The notes beneath the pieces are model-generated. The model made no database searches. It was not told where the DNA came from and saw only the letters and a program-made list of their open reading frames with translations. A stretch of DNA of 64,000 bases from Streptomyces sp. Mut1. GTDB lineage: Bacteria > Actinomycetota > Actinomycetes > Streptomycetales > Streptomycetaceae. The stretch is taken from contig NZ_CP120997.1 of assembly GCF_030719295.1 (NCBI RefSeq), forward strand, positions 5,343,501-5,407,500. The letters run 5' to 3'. The position numbers and the translations under genes were made by a program. Shown in pieces: positions 25,431 to 34,109 of the stretch. How positions within the stretch are numbered: the first letter of the stretch is position 1; each line of letters opens with the position of its first letter.

Positions 25431-25528
25431 GGCCCGCAGCGCGCAACCACAGCAACCACCCACGTCCCCGCCCCCCGGCGCGACAGCGGCCGAGGCGGGA
25501 CGGCAACGACAGGGGTGACCGATTGACC

Positions 25529-26572
25529 ATGACCCGAACCGACGCCGCGACCGAGGGCAACGAGGCCGCGGCGCTGCTGGAGTACACCCGTACCCTCGTC
25601 GACCCCCCTCTGCGGGCCGCGGTCGCCTCCCTCCCCGGATCGCTCCGGCGGGTCGCGATGTACCACTTCGGCTGGGAGCACGCCGACGGCAGCCCGGCCG
25701 CGGGCGGCGCGGGCAAGGCGATCAGACCGGCGCTCGTCCTGGCGGCCGCCCGCGCGCTGGGCGGCGATCCCGAACAGGCGGTCCGGGCGGCCGTCGCCGT
25801 GGAGCTGGTCCACAACTTCACCCTGCTGCACGACGACGTCATCGACGAGGACCACACCCGCCGCCACCGGCCCACCGCCTGGACGGTGTTCGGCGTCGCC
25901 GACGCCGTCATCGCCGGCGACGCGATGCTGGCTCTCGCCCAGCGGCTGCTGGCCGAGGACGACAGAGCGGTCTCGGCCGGCGCCTCGGCCAGACTCTCGA
26001 CGTGTGTCATCGAGCTGTGCGCGGGCCAGCAGGCCGACTGCGCCTTCGAGGAGCGCGATCCGGACCAGGTGTCGCTGGACGAGTGCCTCACCATGGCCAC
26101 GGCGAAGACGGGCGCGCTGCTCGGCTGCGCCTGTGCGCTGGGGGCGCTCTACGCGGGTGCCGACGAACGGGCCGTCGGGGCCATGGACGGCTTCGGCCGG
26201 GAGGCCGGACTCGCCTTCCAGCTGATCGACGACCTGATCGGCATCTGGGGGGACCCGGCGCAGACCGGCAAGCCGGTCGGGGCGGATCTCAGCGCCCACA
26301 AGAAGTCGCTGCCCGTGGTGGCGGCGCTCACCGCGGGCGGCCCGGCCGCCGCGGAGCTCGCCGCCCTCTACCGGGGCGCGATGAACACGCGCGCCGAGGT
26401 GAGCCGGGCCTCGGAAGCCGTCGACAGAGCCGGTGGCCGTGACTGGGCGCAGGGCTGCGCCGGGGACCGGATGGCGCGCGCGGTGCACCACCTGTCCCGG
26501 GCGGTCCCGGACCTGTCGGCGGCGGGCGATCTGCTGGCCCTGGCGGAGTTCGTCACCCGCCGCTCGCACTGA
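25529..26572 (+). CDS. Polyprenyl diphosphate synthase, probable encapsulin cargo
   Basis: A 347-residue trans-isoprenyl diphosphate synthase. It carries the first aspartate-rich motif LLHDDVIDEDHTRR and a second motif FQLIDDLIGIWGDP, which ends in Gly rather than Asp, as in several actinobacterial homologues. KAIRPALVLAAARA forms the early basic substrate-binding part. It makes a C10-C20+ polyprenyl diphosphate; chain length cannot be told. ATG 25529 is chosen, with AGGGGTGA about 10 nt upstream; TTG 25523 is an alternative. The reading frame is open back to 25358 and encodes a Pro/Arg/Gly-rich segment. Adjacency to a family 2B shell gene suggests encapsulation. Confidence 0.86.
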   Translation: MTRTDAATEGNEAAALLEYTRTLVDPPLRAAVASLPGSLRRVAMYHFGWEHADGSPAAGGAGKAIRPALVLAAARALGGDPEQAVRAAVAVELVHNFTLLHDDVIDEDHTRRHRPTAWTVFGVADAVIAGDAMLALAQRLLAEDDRAVSAGASARLSTCVIELCAGQQADCAFEERDPDQVSLDECLTMATAKTGALLGCACALGALYAGADERAVGAMDGFGREAGLAFQLIDDLIGIWGDPAQTGKPVGADLSAHKKSLPVVAALTAGGPAAAELAALYRGAMNTRAEVSRASEAVDRAGGRDWAQGCAGDRMARAVHHLSRAVPDLSAAGDLLALAEFVTRRSH

Positions 26573-26691
26573 GACTCCCCAGGCACATATGAGGGGCGGA
26601 AGGGAGGAACCAGAGCAAGATCACGAGGGCTGCGGGGACAACCGGAGGGCGGCAGGGGCGGTGTCGGAGGCAGGGGCTACAGTCCCTGCTC

Positions 26692-27372
26692 ATGACAGAT
26701 GAGTCGTGGGCAGGGTGGTACCGGGACCGGCAGGGATCCGACGCCGTCATCCTCACCACCGACGGACAGCAACTCCGGCTCCGCATCAGGGGCGTGGACT
26801 TCGAGGGCACGAGCTTCGACGGCCTGCGCCCGGTGGCCGGCGCGCCGGTGGAGAGCGGAGTGTTCGCCCTGACGGACGGGGCGCTCAACGACTGCGTCCT
26901 GGAGTGGGACCTGCCGTTCCCCGTCACCGCGGAGGGGGAGGGGCGGCAGGCGACGCTCAGCTGCCTGTTGTCGCTGCGCAGGCCCGACCCGTATCTGTAT
27001 CTGGAGCTGCAGTTCGGCGGGGCGGCCTTCCGGTCGCACCGGGCCGAGAGCGACTTCGGGTCCGCGCTGGCCACCATCCAGCGGAAGCTGCCGCCCGGCG
27101 TGATGCTCAGGACCTGCATAGCCTGCGCGTTCTCGGACTACTTCCCGGCCCAGGACCCGGTACCGGTCCGCGGCCTCTCCGGCGGGCTCGCCTGCTTCCG
27201 GGGCGCGAAGGAGGAGTACCGGGGCACGGCCGGTGAGCAGGACGTGCTCGGCCTGTGGGACCGGCGCACCGGCTTCGTCCAGGAGGTCTGGAGCTGCCGG
27301 GAGTTCGAGCCCCGGCCGACAGCGGGCGCGGGCACCGGACACCGGGGCGCGTTCCCACTCGAAACGGCCTGA
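26692..27372 (+). CDS. Conserved Streptomyces protein of unknown function (DUF6304-like)
   Basis: A 226-residue soluble protein beginning MTDESWAGWYRDRQGSDAVI. It appears to be mostly beta structure, with no signal peptide or membrane helix, and has two closely spaced cysteines (RTCIACAF). I recall similar Streptomyces proteins labelled DUF6304, but that name is from memory. Its position downstream of the encapsulin and prenyl synthase, same strand with a 119-bp gap, may mean only a loose association. A hairpin terminator follows. Confidence 0.72.
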   Translation: MTDESWAGWYRDRQGSDAVILTTDGQQLRLRIRGVDFEGTSFDGLRPVAGAPVESGVFALTDGALNDCVLEWDLPFPVTAEGEGRQATLSCLLSLRRPDPYLYLELQFGGAAFRSHRAESDFGSALATIQRKLPPGVMLRTCIACAFSDYFPAQDPVPVRGLSGGLACFRGAKEEYRGTAGEQDVLGLWDRRTGFVQEVWSCREFEPRPTAGAGTGHRGAFPLETA

Positions 27373-27435
27373 CCGGCCGGCCCTCGGGCCGCCCCCGAAC
27401 CGCCCCCTGAACCCCTCCCTCCGAACCGCTCGATC

Positions 27436-27474
27436 CCGAACCGCCCGACGGCCTTGCGCCGCCGGGCGGTTCGG
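27436..27474 (+). terminator. Hairpin terminator after the DUF6304-like gene
   Basis: CCGAACCGCCCG and its exact complement enclose a 15-nt loop, 63 bp past the stop codon. Confidence 0.7.
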
Positions 27475-27580
27475 CGTTTCGGCGGTTCTGCGTTTCGGGA
27501 AACGCGGCGCCGCACCCGCACCGCGGCACCGCGTCGCACCTGGGCGTACCGCCCTCCCTCGCTTCTCGTTGCCATGGACT

Positions 27581-27609
27581 CCATTGTTCTACTAGCATGC
27601 GAACAATGG
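27581..27609 (+). promoter_or_regulatory. Putative operator of the GntR/YtrA-type regulator
   Basis: A perfect 9-bp inverted repeat, CCATTGTTC-N11-GAACAATGG, lies 8 bp before the first start codon of the operon and covers its probable leader. The second gene encodes a YtrA-type GntR repressor, a group that usually binds widely spaced palindromes in front of its own operon, so autoregulation is likely. Confidence 0.72.
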
Positions 27610-27617
27610 AGGTTTTC

Positions 27618-28601
27618 ATGAACCGGAAAAACATCGGCCGCGTGGTCCTCACCGCTCTGCCGTTCCTGCTCGCGCTCGCCACCGACCTGATCCTCTTCGC
27701 CACCCGCCGCGACCGGCTTCCCGCCCAGCTGGCCAGCCATTTCGTGGGCAACGGCCGGGCGGACGACTACGCGGGCCAGACCTCGTACGTCGTCGTCACC
27801 ACGGTGGTGCTGGTCGGCTGCGGCGTTCTGCTGGCGCTGATGGCGGGGCTGGGGAAGTTCTACGGCTCGGCTTCCCGCGCAATGGTCGGCTGCGGCTACG
27901 CGCTCGCCGGGTTCCTCGGCTACCTGATGGCGGCCGTCATGCTCATCAACGTGGACGCGGTCGAGGACGCCCGGGGCCGGGGGCAGGACGTCTCGTTCCC
28001 GCTGTGGCATCTGGCCGTGGCCGTCGGGGTGGCCGCTGTCGGCTTCGGGCTGGGGTTCCTGGTGGCCGCGCTGGTCCCCGCGATCGAGCCGGACGGGGGT
28101 GGCGGGGCCGAGGGGGAGCGGAAGCGGATCGCGCTGCGACCCGGTGAGGTCGCCGGGTGGGCGCGCGGCGCCGGGTCCTGGTGGCTGTCGCTCATCGCGC
28201 TCCTGACCTTCGGCACGGGCGTCGCCCTGCTGTTCACCGCGACCTGGCCCGTCGCCGTGCCGGCCCTCGTCCTCGGCGTGCTCATCGCGAGCTTCGCCCG
28301 TCCGTACGTGACCGTGGACCGGCGCGGGATCACCGTCTCCGGGCTGCTGCCCTGGCCGCGTGTACGGGTTTCGCTGGACCGTATAGAGGGGGCGACCAGC
28401 CGCGACATCAGCCCGCTCACCGAGTACGGCGGCTGGGGCTACCGCATCCGGCCCGGACGTACCGGCGTCATGATCCGCTCGGGGGAGGGCATCGTGGCAC
28501 GGCTGGCGAACGGCCGGGACTTCGCGGTGACCGTGGACGACTCGGCGACCGGCGCCGCGCTGCTCAACACCCTGATCGACCAGCGCCGAACGGAACAGTG
28601 A
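27618..28601 (+). CDS. DUF1648-type multi-pass membrane protein
   Basis: A 327-residue membrane protein. Helix 1 is at about residues 8-28, followed by the DUF1648 signature DRLPAQLASHFVGNGRADDY, three further helices to about residue 160, then a second membrane hairpin (about 190-235) and a C-terminal soluble domain of about 90 residues with a PH-like beta pattern. Function unknown; DUF1648 occurs in SdpI-like immunity proteins. ATG 27618 has GGAGG 7 nt upstream. Followed with essentially no gap by a YtrA-type regulator gene, the pairing known for operons sensing cell-envelope antibiotics. Confidence 0.78.
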   Translation: MNRKNIGRVVLTALPFLLALATDLILFATRRDRLPAQLASHFVGNGRADDYAGQTSYVVVTTVVLVGCGVLLALMAGLGKFYGSASRAMVGCGYALAGFLGYLMAAVMLINVDAVEDARGRGQDVSFPLWHLAVAVGVAAVGFGLGFLVAALVPAIEPDGGGGAEGERKRIALRPGEVAGWARGAGSWWLSLIALLTFGTGVALLFTATWPVAVPALVLGVLIASFARPYVTVDRRGITVSGLLPWPRVRVSLDRIEGATSRDISPLTEYGGWGYRIRPGRTGVMIRSGEGIVARLANGRDFAVTVDDSATGAALLNTLIDQRRTEQ

Positions 28602-28603
28602 CC

Positions 28604-28963
28604 ATGCTCTTCCGGGTCGATCCCACCTCCACCGTGCCGCTCGGCGACCAGATCGCGGCCTGTGTCCGCCGCGCCGTGGCCGACGGCGCGGCGGCCCCCG
28701 GCGAACGGCTGCCCGCCGCCCGGGTCCTGGCCGAATCGCTCGGGGTCAACGTGCACACGGTCCTGCGCGGCTACCAGCGGCTGCGCGAGGAGGGCCTGAT
28801 CGAACTGCGCAGGGGCCGGGGCGCCGCCATCGCCGACGGCGCGTCCCCGCACCGCGCCCGCCTGCTGGAACGGGTGCGCGAGGCGGTCGAGGAGGCCCGT
28901 GGCCTGGGGCTCACGCCGGACGAGCTGCTGACCCTGGTGCGTACCGAATTCGGTGCCCTCTGA
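28604..28963 (+). CDS. GntR-family regulator, YtrA subfamily
   Basis: A 119-residue short GntR regulator: N-terminal winged helix (VPLGDQIAACVRRAVADGAA, ERLPAARVLAESLGVN, VLRGYQRLREEGLIELRRGRG) plus a short helical tail of about 40 residues, the YtrA layout without an effector domain. ATG 28604 is chosen; a GTG at 28598 would overlap the previous stop. It likely represses its own operon through the palindrome at 27581-27609. A terminator hairpin follows the gene. Confidence 0.85.
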   Translation: MLFRVDPTSTVPLGDQIAACVRRAVADGAAAPGERLPAARVLAESLGVNVHTVLRGYQRLREEGLIELRRGRGAAIADGASPHRARLLERVREAVEEARGLGLTPDELLTLVRTEFGAL

Positions 28964-28971
28964 ACGGCCGC

Positions 28972-29000
28972 TGGGCCGCCTCGTCCTGCGAGGCGGCCCA
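28972..29000 (+). terminator. Terminator after the YtrA-type regulator gene
   Basis: A perfect 12-bp stem (TGGGCCGCCTCG and its complement) with a TCCTG loop, 9 bp past the stop. Confidence 0.78.
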
Positions 29001-29004
29001 CCGG

Positions 29005-29034
29005 CCGGCCCGGTTCGGTCAGGAACCGGGCCGG
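29005..29034 (-). terminator. Terminator after snpA
   Basis: A 12-bp perfect stem (CCGGCCCGGTTC and its complement) with a 6-nt loop, 6 bp past the snpA stop on the minus strand; it stands back to back with the terminator of the convergent operon. Confidence 0.72.
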
Positions 29035-29039
29035 TTCGG

Positions 29040-29699
29040 TCAGGAACCGCCGGCCGTGAGCGCGGCCGCGAAGCCGTACTGCCACAGGTAGTTCACCTGG
29101 TTGCGCTCGTTGGAGTCCGGGTACGGGTTGGTGCAGGACGGGCCGGGGCCGCCGCCCGACATCAGCTCGCTGCACGGGCCCGTGTAGTGGTCCGGCAGGC
29201 CGAGCACGTGCCCGGTCTCGTGGGTGGTGACCCGGGTCGAGTCGTACTGCTGGTTCTGCGCGTAGTCCAGGAAGACGTAGCCGTTGCCGTGCCCGTCGGT
29301 GCTCGCGTAGGAGCCCATCGGGTCGTTGCCCTCGTAGTAGGCGAAGTCCGCGTTCGAGCCCTCCTGGAGCCGGACGTTGGAGACCGAGCTGTTCCAGATC
29401 TGCGCGCTGTTGGCTATCTGGGTGCGGAAGCTCGGGGCGTTGGCGGCGCTGTAGACGATGGTGACGGACTGGGCGCCCGGGTTGGCGGCCCGCTTCTCGG
29501 CCACCGACTTCACGACCGCCTCGAAGAACGCCTTGTTCGCCGCGGCGCTCTCGTGCGAACCGGAATGCGCGGTGTACGCCACGTGCGCGGTGGGGGCGGC
29601 GGGCGCGGGGGCGGCGATCGCGGGGGTGGTGCCCAGCGCGGCGGCGATGCCGAGGCCGAGGCCGAGCACGGCCGACATGACGGTCCTGGGGTGTCTCAT
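29040..29699 (-). CDS. snpA: Snapalysin, secreted small neutral metalloprotease (M7)
   Basis: A 219-residue secreted protease. A signal peptide covers about residues 1-29 (ending TTPAIAA), a short Ala/Pro-rich propeptide follows, and the M7 zinc motif reads [11 protein letters not shown] (HExxHxxGxxD), followed by the family's [13 protein letters not shown] with two cysteines. Snapalysin is among the smallest metalloproteases and degrades milk proteins outside the cell. It is divergent from a LysR gene, the arrangement known for snpA/snpR in S. lividans, where the regulator activates the protease gene. Confidence 0.92.
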   Translation of the reverse strand: MRHPRTVMSAVLGLGLGIAAALGTTPAIAAPAPAAPTAHVAYTAHSGSHESAAANKAFFEAVVKSVAEKRAANPGAQSVTIVYSAANAPSFRTQIANSAQIWNSSVSNVRLQEGSNADFAYYEGNDPMGSYASTDGHGNGYVFLDYAQNQQYDSTRVTTHETGHVLGLPDHYTGPCSELMSGGGPGPSCTNPYPDSNERNQVNYLWQYGFAAALTAGGS

Positions 29700-29867
29700 G
29701 TGGGGGGTCTCCTACCAGTTACCTGCCAGAGGAACCCGTCCGATGTTCGGACTCGGACGGGGTCGGTACGCAGCGAGTGTCGGGGAAGCGGAGCCGGGGC
29801 GGATGATGTCAGCCGGTGATAGCGCGGCCTTATCCCCCCCGTGCGAGCGACGGACCCGCGCCGGTTC

Positions 29868-29988
29868 ACGGACCCGGTACACACCGCTTGGGGCCCGCCC
29901 GGTATACGCCGCAGATGCCCGCCCGGTACGCGCCGCAGATGTGCGCCTTGTACACGCCGCGGGTGCACGCCGGGTGCATGCCTGATGC
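29868..29988. repeat. Tandem degenerate 24-bp repeats between snpA and the LysR gene
   Basis: About five units of 24 bp lie head to tail: from 29868, 29893, 29917, 29941 and 29965. The core is CCGGTAYACGCCGC; the second and third units differ by only two bases, the outer units are more diverged. They occupy the middle of the 388-bp divergent intergenic region (29700-30087), which otherwise shows no gene. The last unit contains TGCATGCCTGATGCA, itself palindromic. They could be iterated binding sites for the LysR regulator. Confidence 0.75.
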
Positions 29989-30087
29989 ACGCTTCGGGTC
30001 CACGGCCTGAACCAATGCCGGATTATGGGTCTTTGGCAGAGTTACGGCCCGTGGTGCACCCGGTCGGGCCGCCCTACCCTCGGCAGC

Positions 30088-31128
30088 ATGGAGCTTGAGG
30101 TGAGGCACCTCAGGGCGCTGTGCGCCATCGCCGACACCGGCAGCCTGCACCGGGCGGCCCGCACACTCGGCGTGAGCCAGCCCGCGCTCACCACCCAACT
30201 GCGCCGGATCGAGAACGCGCTGGGCGCCGAACTCTTCAGCCGCGGACGCACCGGCTGCCGCCCCACCCTCCTCGGCCGCGCCGTCCTCAGCCGCGCCCGC
30301 CCCCTGGTCGAGGGCATGAGCGCCCTGGTCAGCGACGCCAGGGCGGAGGCCGACGCCGCGCGCGCCGGGGGGCCCCGGCTGCGCATCGGCTGCACCGCGA
30401 GCCGGGTCATCGGCGGCTGGCTGCGCCGGCTTCGGCTTCGGCTGCCCGGCACCGACATCTCGCTGCGGGTCGACGTGTCCGCCCACGCCCTGCTGCGCGC
30501 GGTCGACACGGGCCGGCTCGACGTCGCTTTCGTGCACGAGGTGGAGGGCTGTCCGCTCGCCGTCCCGGAGGGCCTGGAACAGCGGGTGCTCGTGGACCGC
30601 GAACCCCAGTTCGTCTCCATGGCCCGCGACCACCCGGCCGCCGCGCTGCCCGTCGTCGACCTCACCGACCTGGCCGCCGACCGGTGGATGGTCGACCCCA
30701 CGGTGGACGGCGAATGGGACGGGCTGCGGCGGGTGTTCAGCGCGGCCGGGGTGGCGCCCGCCGTGCTGCACGGCGACTACCTCACCGCCGCCTCGCTCGT
30801 CGTGCTCGGCGAGGCGGTCGCCCCCTGCCAGCCGACCTCGGGCCCCCGCGACGACATGGCGATCCGCCCCCTGCGCGACGACCCGCTCGGCGTCCGGCTG
30901 CTCCTCGTCTCCCGGCCGGGCGCCGACACGGCCGCGGTCTACGGGGAACTGGAGGCTGCCTACCGCGAGGCGGCCCGGCGGGTGGCCGGATACCACCAGT
31001 GGCTGCTGCGCCACCGCAGCCCGCTCCTGACGCCCACCGCCCCCGCCGAGTTCCCGGTCCCGGCCGATTCAGCCGAAAGCGTGGACCGTTCCGGATCGCC
31101 GCGCCACAGGGCAGAGTCACCTTCATGA
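30088..31128 (+). CDS. snpR: LysR-family regulator, SnpR-like
   Basis: A 346-residue LysR regulator: N-terminal winged helix (LEVRHLRALCAIADTGSLHRAARTL..SQPALTTQLRRIE), then a periplasmic-binding-like effector domain to about residue 300, and an unusual Ala/Pro-rich tail of about 40 residues. Divergent orientation from snapalysin makes it the probable activator of snpA, as SnpR is in S. lividans; LysR regulators usually also repress themselves from the shared region. ATG 30088 fits the conserved N-terminus. Its stop overlaps the next gene by 4 bp. Confidence 0.86.
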   Translation: MELEVRHLRALCAIADTGSLHRAARTLGVSQPALTTQLRRIENALGAELFSRGRTGCRPTLLGRAVLSRARPLVEGMSALVSDARAEADAARAGGPRLRIGCTASRVIGGWLRRLRLRLPGTDISLRVDVSAHALLRAVDTGRLDVAFVHEVEGCPLAVPEGLEQRVLVDREPQFVSMARDHPAAALPVVDLTDLAADRWMVDPTVDGEWDGLRRVFSAAGVAPAVLHGDYLTAASLVVLGEAVAPCQPTSGPRDDMAIRPLRDDPLGVRLLLVSRPGADTAAVYGELEAAYREAARRVAGYHQWLLRHRSPLLTPTAPAEFPVPADSAESVDRSGSPRHRAESPS

Positions 31129-32138
31129 GGCTTCTGATGCTGGGCGGAACACAGTTCGTCGGACGGGCCGTCACCGAGGCGGCGCTCGCGCGCGGCTGGG
31201 AGGTCACCGTCTTCCACCGGGGCCACCACGCGCCCCGGGCCGGAGTGGCCGAACTGATCGGTGACCGTACCGCCGACGGCGGCCTGGCCGCGCTCGCCGC
31301 GGCCGACGCGCCGGATGCCGAAGGCCACACCTGGGACCTGGTCGTCGACACGTGGAGCGGCGCGCCGTCGGCGGTGCGCGACGCGGCCCGCCTGCTGTCC
31401 GGCCGGGCCGCCCGGTACACGTACGTATCCAGCCGTTCCGTGTACGCGTTTCCGGCGCCGGCCGGTCTGCCCGAGGACGGCCCCGTGGTGGAGGGCGCCT
31501 CGCCCGACTCCGAGGACGGCGAGTCGTACGCCCATGCGAAGCGCGGCGGCGAACTGGCCGTGCTGGACGCCTTCGGTGACCGGGCACTCCTGGCCCGTGC
31601 CGGTCTGATCATCGGCCCCTGGGAGAACATCGGCCGGCTGCCCTGGTGGCTCAACAGGATCGCCCGCGGCGGCCCGGTGGTGGCGCCGGGCACCCCGGAC
31701 CTGGATCTCCAGTACATCGACGCCCGCGACCTCGCCGGCTGGCTGCTCGACGCGGCGGAGCGCGGGCTGCACGGCCCGTACAACCTGGTCAGCCGGCCGG
31801 GGCACACCACCATGGGCGAGCTGCTCGACGCCTGTGTGCGGGCCACCGGTTCGGACGCGGAGCTGCGCTGGACCGAGGCGGAGAAGATCCTCGCGGCGGG
31901 CGTCGAGCCGTGGACCGACCTGCCGGTCTGGCTGCCGCCGGGGGAGGTGTACGACACCCTGCACCAGGGCGATGTCAGCCGCGCGTACGCGGCGGGGCTG
32001 CGCTGCCGGCCGGTCGAGGAGACGGTCGCCGACACCTGGGCGTGGCTGTGCGAGCTGGGAGGGACGGTGCCGCAGCGCCCCGACCGGCCCAGCCCGGGGC
32101 TCACCCCGGAGGCCGAGGCCGCGCTCCTGGCGGGCTGA
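31125..32138 (+). CDS. NAD-dependent epimerase/dehydratase family protein (extended SDR)
   Basis: A 337-residue atypical SDR. It starts [21 protein letters not shown] with the GGTxFVG dinucleotide loop, and has the catalytic YxxxK as YAHAK around residue 140. Substrate unknown; related proteins are often called NAD-dependent epimerases or reductases. ATG 31125 overlaps the LysR stop (ATGA), so it is translationally coupled to the regulator, which is odd for a protease regulator and suggests they are co-expressed. Confidence 0.85.
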   Translation: MRLLMLGGTQFVGRAVTEAALARGWEVTVFHRGHHAPRAGVAELIGDRTADGGLAALAAADAPDAEGHTWDLVVDTWSGAPSAVRDAARLLSGRAARYTYVSSRSVYAFPAPAGLPEDGPVVEGASPDSEDGESYAHAKRGGELAVLDAFGDRALLARAGLIIGPWENIGRLPWWLNRIARGGPVVAPGTPDLDLQYIDARDLAGWLLDAAERGLHGPYNLVSRPGHTTMGELLDACVRATGSDAELRWTEAEKILAAGVEPWTDLPVWLPPGEVYDTLHQGDVSRAYAAGLRCRPVEETVADTWAWLCELGGTVPQRPDRPSPGLTPEAEAALLAG

Positions 32139-32233
32139 GCGGCCCGGCGGGCGGGGCCCGCGCGGCGGACCTTGCCGGGCCTGCGCGGTGTGGCACCCCC
32201 GGCGCGGGGCCCGGGACGCTGCATAGTGCGCCC

Positions 32234-33688
32234 ATGGGATCAAAACTCATCAAAGGTGATAAAAGGCGCCGGGCGGCGGTGGTCGTCGCCGCGGCGGCGG
32301 TCGTGCTGGGTACCGCCGCGCCCGCCGCCTTCGCCGCCCCGCTGCCCGGCGGGCTCGGGCCGTGCCTGGGTGACGACTGCCCCACCACGTGGAACGACCC
32401 GAGCAACGACCCGGTCCGCAACCACGACAGCAACATCAACATCTACGTCGGCGGCGACTACCTGGTCAGGGAGGCGGCGGCCGAGGCCGAGGGCCGGATC
32501 GTCACGCTCGGCGCGTTCGACATGGACAAGCGGACCGGCGCCTCGCAGATCTACAACGTCGGCGTCGCGGGCGTCGGTTCGCGGGTACCCCCGCCCAACG
32601 GCAGCGACTACCTGACCGTGGGCGGCGACATCACCGTCGCGAGCGGGCAGCGGATCGTCGCGGTGGAGATGCGGAACACCGGCCGGGTCCGTTACGCGGG
32701 GACGCTGACCGGCACCGTCGACCCGGCGGACGCCCCCGTCCACGACCCGGCCGCGACCGCCCCGTACGCCGGGCTGCGCGACGAACTCACCGAGGCTAGC
32801 CACTGCTACGCGTACGACGACAACGCGGACCACCGGCGCCCGGTGACGGGGACCACCGTGAACGACGGCTTCGAGACCGTCCTCACCGGTGACGGCACCT
32901 CCGCGCTCCAGGTCTTCGCCCTCGACGCCGACGTGGTGAGCGGCTCGGGCGACGACCAGGGCATCGTCTTCGCGGGCATCCCGGACGGCGCGACCGTGCT
33001 CGTCAACGTCTACGGCGACGCCCGCACCATCAGTACGTACATGGGCTCGCTGCCGCAGACGGGCCTGCGCGAGCATCTGATGTGGAACTTCCCGGACGCC
33101 ACCGAGGTCGGACTGAGGGGTTCCGGCCAGTTCCAGGGCAGTGTGCTGATCGGACAGCCGTCGAGCCGGGCCACGGTCAGCGCGAGCGGTGTCAACGGCC
33201 GCTTCTACACGGCGGGTTCCCTCACCCACACCTCGGCGGGCGAGTCGGGCGGCCAGGAACTGCACTCCTATCCGTTCGACGGTGACCTGCCGGACTGCGG
33301 TGCCGAGCCGTCACCGTCCCCGACCCCCACGGACTCCCCGTCCCCGACCCCCACGGACTCCCCGACCCCGACCCCCACGGACTCCCCGACCCCGACCCCC
33401 ACGGACTCCCCGACCCCGACGCCGACCGACGCGTCCCCCACGCCGACGCCGACGCCGACGCCGTCCCCGACCGACGCGTCGCCCACCCCCGCGCCGGTAC
33501 CGTCGCCGTCCGCGCCAGGACCGGAGCCCACTCACACCTGGCCGCACCGCCCGCCCCACCCCGGCGGCGAACTCCCGCACACCGGTTCGCGCGGCGGTGA
33601 GTGGGTGATCGGCGGCATCGCGGCGGCACTGCTGGCCGCCGGTACCGGCGCCATGGTGATGGCCCGCAGGACGCGCCGACGCGGCTAG
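32234..33688 (+). CDS. Cell-wall-anchored surface protein, choice-of-anchor A type, with LPXTG-class signal
   Basis: A 484-residue secreted protein. Signal peptide: about residues 1-34 (basic start, hydrophobic core, AAFAAP cleavage). A choice-of-anchor A domain covers about 40-350 ([21 protein letters not shown] at its start). A stalk of [11 protein letters not shown] repeats follows, about 357-425, then the sorting signal LPHTG, one membrane helix and RRTRRRG. Sortase should attach it to peptidoglycan. Function of the ectodomain is unknown. ATG 32234 is placed by the signal peptide. The stalk is coded by perfect 24-bp repeats. Confidence 0.86.
   Translation: MGSKLIKGDKRRRAAVVVAAAAVVLGTAAPAAFAAPLPGGLGPCLGDDCPTTWNDPSNDPVRNHDSNINIYVGGDYLVREAAAEAEGRIVTLGAFDMDKRTGASQIYNVGVAGVGSRVPPPNGSDYLTVGGDITVASGQRIVAVEMRNTGRVRYAGTLTGTVDPADAPVHDPAATAPYAGLRDELTEASHCYAYDDNADHRRPVTGTTVNDGFETVLTGDGTSALQVFALDADVVSGSGDDQGIVFAGIPDGATVLVNVYGDARTISTYMGSLPQTGLREHLMWNFPDATEVGLRGSGQFQGSVLIGQPSSRATVSASGVNGRFYTAGSLTHTSAGESGGQELHSYPFDGDLPDCGAEPSPSPTPTDSPSPTPTDSPTPTPTDSPTPTPTDSPTPTPTDASPTPTPTPTPSPTDASPTPAPVPSPSAPGPEPTHTWPHRPPHPGGELPHTGSRGGEWVIGGIAAALLAAGTGAMVMARRTRRRG
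33314..33409 (+). repeat. Four 24-bp coding repeats in the Pro/Thr/Ser stalk
   Basis: Two copies each of two 24-bp units differing by one base (CCGTCCCC... and CCGACCCC..., both ending CCCACGGACTCC) encode the octapeptide repeat of the wall-spanning stalk. Near-identity at DNA level predicts length variation among strains. Confidence 0.85.
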
Positions 33689-33721
33689 GACCTGTCCCGC
33701 GAAGATCCGCCGGACAGGTCC
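33688..33721 (+). terminator. Hairpin after the surface protein gene
   Basis: GGACCTGTCC and its complement form a 10-bp stem with a 14-nt loop immediately at the stop codon. Confidence 0.68.
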
Positions 33722-33752
33722 CAGGACCTGCCTCAAGGCCTAACCTCGGCCC

Positions 33753-34109
33753 ATGGCCGAACTGCTGCACCTCACCGAAGGCCCGCTGTGGGAAGCGGCC
33801 CGCGGGACCGGGACGTACGAGATGTCCACCCGCGGCCGCACCCTGCACGAAGAGGGCTTCATCCACTGCTCGCTGCCCCACCAGCTCCCCGGTGTGGCCG
33901 AGATGCTGTACGGCGCGGGAAGCCGGGCCGGAGCCGCTGACCAGGACCTCGTGGTGCTCGTCATCGACACCGGCCGGCTGCCCGCCCCCGTGCGGTACGA
34001 GGCCGTATCGCCCGGCGGCGAGGAGTTCCCGCACATCTACGGGCCGCTCCCGGTCGACGCGGTCGTCCAGGTGCGCCCCTGGCAGCCCGAGGAAGGAACC
34101 CCCGCATGA
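33753..34109 (+). CDS. DUF952 family protein
   Basis: A 118-residue protein with the DUF952 layout: MAELLHLTEGPLWEAA near the start, LHEEGFIHCSLPHQLPGVAE in the middle and FPHIYGPLPVDAVVQVRPW at the end. Some members resemble glutathione-S-transferase-related folds; no reaction is known. It overlaps the following oxidoreductase gene by 4 bp and is the first gene of a three-gene run on the plus strand. Confidence 0.82.
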   Translation: MAELLHLTEGPLWEAARGTGTYEMSTRGRTLHEEGFIHCSLPHQLPGVAEMLYGAGSRAGAADQDLVVLVIDTGRLPAPVRYEAVSPGGEEFPHIYGPLPVDAVVQVRPWQPEEGTPA

